From an uncultured Bacilli bacterium (GTDB lineage: Bacteria; Bacillota_I; Bacilli_A; RFN20; CAG-826): 29,630 nucleotides of DNA. The notes under the pieces were generated by a model. It searched no databases, was not told where the DNA came from, and was given only the letters and a program-made list of their open reading frames with translations. Positions 23,108 to 29,630 of the stretch are shown piece by piece. A program made the position numbers and the translations under genes. Every line of letters begins with the position of its first letter. Position 1 is the stretch's first letter. The stretch covers positions 1 to 29,630 of the forward strand of contig CAJOOD010000171.1 in NCBI GenBank assembly GCA_905236085.1, in the 5' to 3' direction.

Positions 23108-24997
23108 TTATTTAACCTCCTTAAAATATGGGTATCCTTCTTTTTTTAATTCTTCCGCGCGTTTAATAAATTCTTTAGCTAATTGGTGCGATTTCTCCGC
23201 CCCACCTAAACCATTTTCATACATCATTGCTAGGTGTAGAGCTTCCATAACATCATAACATTTATTTGCTTCTTTTAATTCTCCATAACATTGATAAGCT
23301 TTAACATAATCAATTCCTACCACCCATCCTTCAAAATATAGATTACCGAGGATAGGATTAGCGGAAAAAGCATAAGACATTTGATTTATCTTATTAGCGT
23401 AATATAGCGCTTTTTCATCATCTTTTTTTAAATAATAACCATTATATTTAGAAGCGATATCTTGTCCATAATAATATATTTCTGCGACTTCTTTTAAAAT
23501 AGAAATAGGACAATCTTCTAATTTAGTTTCTTTAATAAGACATTTGAAATATGATTCATAATCGCCATCCATCTTATAAATATCTAATCTTTCATTAAAA
23601 GCGGGTAGATATTCTTCTATGATTAAAGAATCTAAAATCTTAATCGCTTCTTCTTTTTCATCCTTATTATATAAATAACGATAATATTCAAAACGGAAAT
23701 CATTATAGTTATATAGAAGTTTATATATTTCTTCGATTTTCTTATCTTCGTTTTTATTTTTTAATTCTTCGATGACATCAAATCCCTTTTCCACGATTCC
23801 ATATTCAAAACCTAATAAATCTAATTCTTTATTATTTAAATCCTTATATATAGTGTTTTTTAAAATATAATCTTTAGCGTTAGAATGAAGTATAGCGTAT
23901 AAAATCTTAGAATCATTTTTAAGTAACATATAATCGATATCTTCACAGCCAAAATTAATCGAGGCTCCTGGAGAATTAATATTTCTTAAGGCTCTACATC
24001 TTCTGGCTAGTAGATTATTAGCTTTAGCCCCAAAAGATAAGACTCCAGGATATTCATTTAAAATCTTATAACCGATAATTCTATTCCAAAATGAAGATAA
24101 TTCAGTCTTGTCATTAATTTGCGCTCCTACGATAAAATAATCACTAGCTAATTTCTTATCTTTAATGCAGCCTAAGCCATTAAAATACAAATAAGATAAT
24201 TGATAATAAGCGCTGGAGAAGCCAAATTTAATCGCCTCTTTATAACACATTATCGCTTTAGAATAATCTGGTTCATCTAATAATTGGTATCCGCGGCCTA
24301 ATAAATATAAAGCATAACCTCTATTATCTATTTTTAAGACTTCTTCTGTTCTTTTTTTAATATCTATTTCCTCTTCCACTCCATCATAAATAAGCCTATT
24401 ATAGTCCTCTATTGCGCCTTTAATTCCCTTATTCGCACATAATTTATATAAATGGAAGGCTTTTTTCACATTGATATCATCTAGATCTCCAGATTCATAG
24501 AGCTTAGCCATTAGATATAAAGAATTTAAATCATTTCTTCTCGAGAATAAGAAATTATAATCTCTAGCAAAATCAAAACTTAAAAAGTCTTGTTCTAATT
24601 CCTCAATAATATGTTTATGGATATAATATAAAGCATCTTCATTTTTTAAATCAAATAAACGGGTGAATAAGGATTTAGCTTTATAATAAGATAAATTATT
24701 TCTAGGTCCTTCATCATATAATTTGGCTAATTCTAAAGTTGCTTTATCATCTAATTCATCAATATGCTCATATAATAATTTATCCGCTTCTAAAAGGATA
24801 TTATCTTTTCTATATTTCTTTAGTTCAAAATATTTAGAAAATAATTCCTCTTTTTTATTTTTAAGATTTTCATCTTTATTAAATGAGGCAAAAAGTGATG
24901 ATTCACATTGATAAATTTCTTCGATTAAATCATCAATTTCTTTATTATTTTTAAAATTGATTTCCTGTAATTCAATAATCTTATTTATATATTCCAT
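23108..24997 (-). CDS. Sel1-like repeat protein
   Basis: A 629-residue soluble helical-repeat protein, likely a protein-protein interaction scaffold. Several stretches fit the Sel1/TPR pattern: ALYLLGRGYQLL, AYYQLSYLYFNGLGCIKD, ANPILGNLYFEGW and ALHLAMMYENGLGGAEKS, each followed by a helix with KA or LA. The N-terminal 100 residues are a charged, coiled-coil-like region rich in Glu and Lys. There is no signal peptide or transmembrane segment, so it is cytoplasmic. A Shine-Dalgarno (AAGG) sits 7 bases before the ATG and an extended -10 promoter is just upstream. The biological role is unknown. Confidence 0.8.
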   Translation of the reverse strand: MEYINKIIELQEINFKNNKEIDDLIEEIYQCESSLFASFNKDENLKNKKEELFSKYFELKKYRKDNILLEADKLLYEHIDELDDKATLELAKLYDEGPRNNLSYYKAKSLFTRLFDLKNEDALYYIHKHIIEELEQDFLSFDFARDYNFLFSRRNDLNSLYLMAKLYESGDLDDINVKKAFHLYKLCANKGIKGAIEDYNRLIYDGVEEEIDIKKRTEEVLKIDNRGYALYLLGRGYQLLDEPDYSKAIMCYKEAIKFGFSSAYYQLSYLYFNGLGCIKDKKLASDYFIVGAQINDKTELSSFWNRIIGYKILNEYPGVLSFGAKANNLLARRCRALRNINSPGASINFGCEDIDYMLLKNDSKILYAILHSNAKDYILKNTIYKDLNNKELDLLGFEYGIVEKGFDVIEELKNKNEDKKIEEIYKLLYNYNDFRFEYYRYLYNKDEKEEAIKILDSLIIEEYLPAFNERLDIYKMDGDYESYFKCLIKETKLEDCPISILKEVAEIYYYGQDIASKYNGYYLKKDDEKALYYANKINQMSYAFSANPILGNLYFEGWVVGIDYVKAYQCYGELKEANKCYDVMEALHLAMMYENGLGGAEKSHQLAKEFIKRAEELKKEGYPYFKEVK

Positions 24998-25017
24998 GTC
25001 TAGGCCTTATTAGATTT

Positions 25018-25023
25018 ATTATA
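25018..25023 (-). promoter_or_regulatory. extended -10 promoter of the Sel1-flavodoxin operon
   Basis: TGTTATAAT on the minus strand is an extended -10 with a perfect TATAAT, 20 bases before the Sel1-gene ATG. A weak -35 (TCGACC) lies 18 bases upstream. It separates these genes from recBD. Confidence 0.6.
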
Positions 25024-25051
25024 ACATAATAAACCTATAGAGGTCGATTGT

Positions 25052-26983
25052 TTATTCAACAAATATGTTGGTGTCTCTTTTTAAGACATGGTCTTTAGCT
25101 TCATTAAGTCTATTGATATTAGAAAGAAGATAAGTATTACCCTTAGTTCTAGTAATCGCCGTATAGATTATCTGTCTATTTAATAAAGGATGGCCTTTAG
25201 CTTTAGGAAGTATGACTAATATATTTTCATAATCTGAACCCTGCGATTTATGAATAGATATGGCGTAGGCTAAATCTATTTCATCTTTAGCAATCATTCT
25301 TAAAGGATAGAATAAATAAGAACCTAATTTAAATATCCTATCTTCCTTCTTGCCTTCATCAACGATGATATTTGATGATTTTTTAAGCATGAAATATAAT
25401 GTCTCATCATTTTTAAAACTCACTAAGACTCCCGAATCACCATTATATAAATCAAGAGCTTTATTGTTCTTATTTATCATCATTATTTCTCCTGGATAAT
25501 AAGTATCAAGAGAGGTCTTATTATCTTTATTAACAAAATGGTTTTTAATGTATTCATTAATAGTCTTAACACCACGTGTTCCTTCGTTCTCCGCGCATAA
25601 AATTTTTGATGATTCCATGGATGAGAAAATCCTATCAAAATCAGATTCTATTTCGATATCGGTAAATAGGTCCGCTAATGTTTCTTTGCTATAGAATTCT
25701 TGACCCCAAATATCTAGGATATGGCTAATAATAATCTTATCAGAAGCACCATCTTTATAATCTAAATAATAGAATACTGGCTTTATTTTTTTATTTTGTG
25801 GCTCTATTTTAAATTCGTCGTAATTCTTCCAGCAAGTCTCATCTATATCTAAGTCCTCACCTTTATTAATTTTTTCGGCGAGTTTATAGATATCCGTTTC
25901 ACTAGAAAATCTTACGGATACATCTAATTCAACGATATAGGGCTTAAGATTAGGGTTCGCTAATAAATCAGCGAATACCGCCCCGCATTCCACAGAAGGA
26001 AGCTGGTTTTTATCCCCCATGATAAATAATTTCGCATCATCTGGCATAGCCTCTAATAAGGAATTAAATAAAGTGATATCAATCATACTGGCCTCATCGA
26101 TGACGAAGACGGAATTGTTATTAAATTTCTTAAGTTTGTTATAATTAAATCCATGCGTTTCATGATCCACGCCTAATAGGCGGTGAATAGTTGATTCTTC
26201 TAAATTCTTAATTTTATCTATTAATTCTTTATGAGAATTCTTATATTCATCTTTTAAATTATTAACACCGTTTATAATACTTTCTTTCATCCGGCTAGAA
26301 GCTTTCCCACTTGGAGCGATGAGATGGATTTCTTTATCTTCGGATAATAAATTTAAAAGCAAAAATAATATAGAAGTGGTTTTACCTGTACCAGGCCCGC
26401 CAGTAATAATCAAAGAAGAGGTTAAACCTTTTTCTACGGCTTCTTTTTGTTTAGTAGTTAATTTAAAGCCATCTTTTAAAGCGGATAATAATAAATCAGC
26501 ATTATGTCTTACATTTGATTTCTTTTCTGGAAATAATCGTGAGATAGATGAGGCTATTCCTTTTCTAGCGATATTATATTTTGGTACATATAAATAATCG
26601 TTATTTATAGAAAATACCTTAGATTTGCCGATGATTTTGCCTAAATTAGCCTCATTTATGTCTTTTAATGATTCCTCTATTGCTTTAAAGGATATAGTTT
26701 TAATATCATCAAATTCTTCTTTATTATATTCTTCTTTTTCTTGCATCATGATTTCGATATAATCGATTTTTTCTTTCCAGCGCGATAATAATTTATCTTT
26801 ATTCATCGACATAGCGACATTACCATCATCAATCAAAGAAAAATAGATAGCAAAGATGATAAGATAATTATCTTTATCTTTTTTATCATTTATTTCTATA
26901 GCGATTAAATCTAAGATATGAAGCCAGATTTCAGAAATTAATCTATTTTTATTGAGTAATTGAAAATATGATTTATTATCCAT
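25052..26983 (-). CDS. recD: exodeoxyribonuclease V alpha subunit RecD (helicase)
   Basis: A 5'-3' SF1B helicase of the RecBCD complex, acting on double-strand DNA ends. In 643 residues: an N-terminal RecD region in which FSLIDDGNVAMSMNKDKLL matches the RecD-type segment with GxV; Walker A GGPGTGKTT at 195-203; Walker B FVIDEASMID at 293-302; motif III GDKNQLPSVECG at 323-334; and C-terminal AISIHKSQGSDY and IYTAITRTKG. Length and N-terminus fit RecD better than the longer stand-alone RecD2 (Bacillus YrrC). Its ATG overlaps the recB stop by 8 bases, the arrangement expected for a subunit made with RecB. Confidence 0.85.
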   Translation of the reverse strand: MDNKSYFQLLNKNRLISEIWLHILDLIAIEINDKKDKDNYLIIFAIYFSLIDDGNVAMSMNKDKLLSRWKEKIDYIEIMMQEKEEYNKEEFDDIKTISFKAIEESLKDINEANLGKIIGKSKVFSINNDYLYVPKYNIARKGIASSISRLFPEKKSNVRHNADLLLSALKDGFKLTTKQKEAVEKGLTSSLIITGGPGTGKTTSILFLLLNLLSEDKEIHLIAPSGKASSRMKESIINGVNNLKDEYKNSHKELIDKIKNLEESTIHRLLGVDHETHGFNYNKLKKFNNNSVFVIDEASMIDITLFNSLLEAMPDDAKLFIMGDKNQLPSVECGAVFADLLANPNLKPYIVELDVSVRFSSETDIYKLAEKINKGEDLDIDETCWKNYDEFKIEPQNKKIKPVFYYLDYKDGASDKIIISHILDIWGQEFYSKETLADLFTDIEIESDFDRIFSSMESSKILCAENEGTRGVKTINEYIKNHFVNKDNKTSLDTYYPGEIMMINKNNKALDLYNGDSGVLVSFKNDETLYFMLKKSSNIIVDEGKKEDRIFKLGSYLFYPLRMIAKDEIDLAYAISIHKSQGSDYENILVILPKAKGHPLLNRQIIYTAITRTKGNTYLLSNINRLNEAKDHVLKRDTNIFVE

Positions 26984-29630
26984 TTTTCTTTCCTCCTATT
27001 TTTTCTTTTAAAATTTCTAGATATGATTCTTCTAATTCTTGATACGTAGACCATGTCTTAGCGTAGATTCCATTACTATATCCCCCATTAGCGCCTCTAA
27101 GGAAAATATAATATATTCCTCCAAAATGATTAATAAATATATCTTCTAAAGATTCAGTAGGATAAAACTGCTTTAACCAATTAATTAAAGTATAAGAATA
27201 TAGACATCTTTGTATGGCATATCTATCATTGACGTGTTTTATTAATTCTTCTTTTTTAGCGTAGCTAATAAATTCATCATTTAAAGCATCAGATTTCCAG
27301 TCGATAATAGAATATCTATCTCCTTGTCTAAATATCAAATCCACAAAACCATTAAGATAATTCTTAAGTCTTTCATCATAGAGATTAAAATTAAATTCTA
27401 CTTCCGCTTGTTTATCCTTATTTTCAATATTTTTTAAGATAAAATATTCATCTTCTATCTTTTTTGATCCATGTATTACTGGTAATTTAGCATTTAAGAC
27501 ATTTTGAGTCATTTTTATCGCATCATTAATCCATTCTTCTTTTGTCGCGATATCATTATTTTTAAAACATCGAATAACATTATTTTTTAATTCATTTTCA
27601 TATTTAGCTATTCTTATATAATCTGATATTTCAAATATTTCATGTAAGGCGGTACCAATAAAGGCTCCTTTAGGGAAATTAGATGATAAGGTAATCGGGG
27701 ATATATTCTCATCTAATAAGCCAAAATAAGTTAGGCCCCTATTATCAAAATTAGCTAGTCCTCCCGAACTTTCATTTTCTTTATCTTCTTTTATTTCATC
27801 TAAAATAACTTCTTCATTTTTTGGATGAGATAAGGTGGAATAAGAATGTTTCTTACTGCCTTTATTATATTTATAAGATAAGGTCTTCTTTAAATTAGAT
27901 AACTGCTCAGATTTACCTTCATCGGTGAAATTATCTTTATTAAGGATGTCTTTTACTAGTTTATTTAATTTCTTAATATCGATATTTTTATATATTAATT
28001 CGCGATATTTTCCCCCTTCACTCATATATTCTTTTAAAGTAGATTTAATGAAATTATGAGTGGTTTTCTTATAATTAGGAAGAATCATGACATTCTCCGC
28101 GCGAGTATAAGCAACATAGACTAATCGCTTAAATTCCGCTTCCGCTTCTTCATCAATAAATGTGATATTACTCTTATCTAAGGTTAGATAATGTTTATTA
28201 TACTCATCGTGGAAAGTAAAGGCCCCTATTGATTTATTTTCTTTTCCTCTATATCCTCCTGCGGCAATAACAATAGGGAATTGTAAGCCTTTAGAGGCAT
28301 GGAAAGTCATAATTCTCACCGAATTAAAGTCAGTGGATTTTTTAACTGTTCCATTATTTTCATCATCTTCATCAAGAGATCCCCCGTTATATAGATAAGT
28401 TAGATTATCGATTAATTGCATTAAGGTATGAGAATTACTTAAATAATCAATACAATATTCCCCTAGTTGCTTATATTTACCTAGAGATTGCATATCATTG
28501 ATTCTTACTAATCTATTTTCTAAATGTAGAGATACCATCTCATCAAACATTTGTTGATAAGACTTCTCTGAAGCTAATTTTTTCCAATTATTAATGTCGA
28601 TTATTTCATCAGAAGAATCACTATTAAAGATGTCATCGCCAATATCTTTAATATCATAGCCAAAGAAATCAGTAAATAAGGCGCGCTTAAATAAATTACG
28701 ATTATGACCCGTAAAGTCACTAACGTTAATCGCCTCTAATAAAGTGATTAAATTTAGACATTCATTAGATTTAAATAAGGCAGTATCTTTATATTTGATA
28801 TAAGGTATTCCAGCGTTATTTAAAGCTTTAGCAATAGGAGGTATTTCACTCCTTTTTCTAACTAAAATAACAAAGTCTTTAAAGGAAATATCCCGTAAAA
28901 GTGGCATATTTTCCTCGGTTTTACTATTTTGTGAGGAATTTTCATCTAATTCATCTTTATCTTCTTTTTTATAAGTAATCCTCAAATTAGTATGACCTTC
29001 TTCATCTTTAGAGCAGCAATCAATAATAGTTTCTACCGCAATTTTAGCGAATTCATATTCATCGATCTCTTGCATATTATCTTGCATAGCAATCCAAAAG
29101 CCATCGACTTCTTCACCCCTATATTTAGCGTGATATTCATTAGAATTACCAGAGGCTAAAGAACAATATTCGGAATCGATAAATATCGTATCTTTAAAAT
29201 GATATTTTTGGAATAATTTATTACATGATTCAACGATTGATTTACTTGAACGATAATTCTTAAATAAATCTTCTTGCACTCCGATAGGATTATTATTTTC
29301 TAGAATCGCTTTTTTAGCTTTCGAGTAGACATTAATATCTGCGCCTTGAAAGGAATAGATGGATTGTTTAGGATCACCTACGACAATGATATGATGTTCA
29401 GGATTAATAAATAAAGTTGAGAATATATCAAATTGTAATTGAGATGTATCTTGGAATTCATCAATAATCGCATATTTATATTTAGATTGAATCTTCTTTT
29501 TAAATGCTTCATTATGCAAGACTGATTCGCGGACCGATCTTATCATGTCATTGAAATTTTCCGCTTTGTTTCTTTCTTTTTCTTTATTCCATTTAATATA
29601 AGCATCTTTTAAATATTTATAAACTAGATA
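26976..29630 (-). CDS. recB: exodeoxyribonuclease V beta subunit RecB (helicase-nuclease), 5' end outside the window
   Basis: A 3'-5' SF1A helicase with C-terminal nuclease that processes double-strand breaks. The frame is open to the right edge, so the Walker A part is missing; the first visible residues (Y..WNKEKERNKAENFNDM) match the region before motif II. Visible motifs are IIDEFQDTS (about 29,440-29,470), VGDPKQSIYSFQGADINVY, MTFHASKGLQFP and YVAYTRAE. The nuclease follows: GTALHEIFE, GFVDLIFR, SIIDWKSD (about 27,290-27,310) and YAIQRCLYSY, so the metal Asp residues and Lys are present. GADI after the helicase motif and HFGGIYYIFLRG near the C-terminus are RecB traits, not AddA. recC might lie upstream, outside the window. 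Confidence 0.88.
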   Translation of the reverse strand, partial: YLVYKYLKDAYIKWNKEKERNKAENFNDMIRSVRESVLHNEAFKKKIQSKYKYAIIDEFQDTSQLQFDIFSTLFINPEHHIIVVGDPKQSIYSFQGADINVYSKAKKAILENNNPIGVQEDLFKNYRSSKSIVESCNKLFQKYHFKDTIFIDSEYCSLASGNSNEYHAKYRGEEVDGFWIAMQDNMQEIDEYEFAKIAVETIIDCCSKDEEGHTNLRITYKKEDKDELDENSSQNSKTEENMPLLRDISFKDFVILVRKRSEIPPIAKALNNAGIPYIKYKDTALFKSNECLNLITLLEAINVSDFTGHNRNLFKRALFTDFFGYDIKDIGDDIFNSDSSDEIIDINNWKKLASEKSYQQMFDEMVSLHLENRLVRINDMQSLGKYKQLGEYCIDYLSNSHTLMQLIDNLTYLYNGGSLDEDDENNGTVKKSTDFNSVRIMTFHASKGLQFPIVIAAGGYRGKENKSIGAFTFHDEYNKHYLTLDKSNITFIDEEAEAEFKRLVYVAYTRAENVMILPNYKKTTHNFIKSTLKEYMSEGGKYRELIYKNIDIKKLNKLVKDILNKDNFTDEGKSEQLSNLKKTLSYKYNKGSKKHSYSTLSHPKNEEVILDEIKEDKENESSGGLANFDNRGLTYFGLLDENISPITLSSNFPKGAFIGTALHEIFEISDYIRIAKYENELKNNVIRCFKNNDIATKEEWINDAIKMTQNVLNAKLPVIHGSKKIEDEYFILKNIENKDKQAEVEFNFNLYDERLKNYLNGFVDLIFRQGDRYSIIDWKSDALNDEFISYAKKEELIKHVNDRYAIQRCLYSYTLINWLKQFYPTESLEDIFINHFGGIYYIFLRGANGGYSNGIYAKTWSTYQELEESYLEILKEKIGGKKNG

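Noticed and set aside
1..29630. Genetic code 4 (TGA read as Trp) for the whole genome
   Set aside because: All long conserved genes stay open with the standard code, so their many Trp codons are TGG; only one valS TGA hints otherwise.
26976..29630. AddA instead of RecB
   Set aside because: The GADI sequence after the QSIYSFQ motif, the HFGGIYYIFLRG end and the overlapping recD fit RecB better.
1..29630. CRISPR arrays, insertion sequences, tRNA or rRNA genes
   Set aside because: No direct-repeat arrays, transposase-like ORFs, tRNA cloverleafs or rRNA segments were found on reading the gaps; almost all sequence is explained by the genes listed.

Overview
The window is a gene-dense, AT-rich stretch of a bacterial chromosome. 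Proteins, gene order and regulatory RNAs point to Bacilli in the broad sense: a valS T-box, a ribosomal-protein L21 leader, the rplU-prp-rpmA trio with a Firmicute-type L27 extension, and the secDF-recJ-rel and tig-lon-engB-valS-radC gene orders. There are no sporulation, heme or cell-shape genes where Bacillus carries them. This suggests a reduced, probably uncultured, Mollicutes-like or gut Bacilli lineage; that placement is inference. Stops are almost all TAA, and the standard code fits, with one oddity in valS.

From 1 to about 19,900 nearly everything is on the minus strand and reads, in transcription order: TPR-like protein, tig, lon, engB, T-box, valS, a small membrane protein, radC, rplU-prp-rpmA, obgE, a tiny membrane peptide, ruvA-ruvB, secDF, recJ, rel. 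This is a shortened, collinear version of a long Bacillus block covering protein folding and quality control, tRNA charging, ribosome assembly, recombination, secretion and stringent response. Control elements visible in it are promoters before tig, rplU and the T-box, the T-box with a GUC specifier, an L21 leader, and terminators after rpmA and secDF.

From about 19,900 to 22,420 there is a divergent plus-strand operon that does not belong to this backbone. It has two tightly coupled ORFs that together resemble one fucose/arabinose-isomerase-like protein, followed by a STAS domain fused to an aminoglycoside-phosphotransferase-type kinase. The promoter looks leaderless and lies among inverted repeats. 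This is the best candidate for an undescribed system.

From 22,423 to the right edge the minus strand resumes: recB (5' end beyond the window) and recD overlap by 8 bases and look like the RecBCD type rather than AddAB/RecD2. They are followed by a Sel1-repeat protein with its own promoter, a flavodoxin and a short unknown protein.

The other main points of interest are an in-frame TGA in valS followed by an intact 22-codon tail, a hairpin that buries the Shine-Dalgarno sequence of a small membrane protein, and a SecDF that seems to have lost its conserved transmembrane aspartates.
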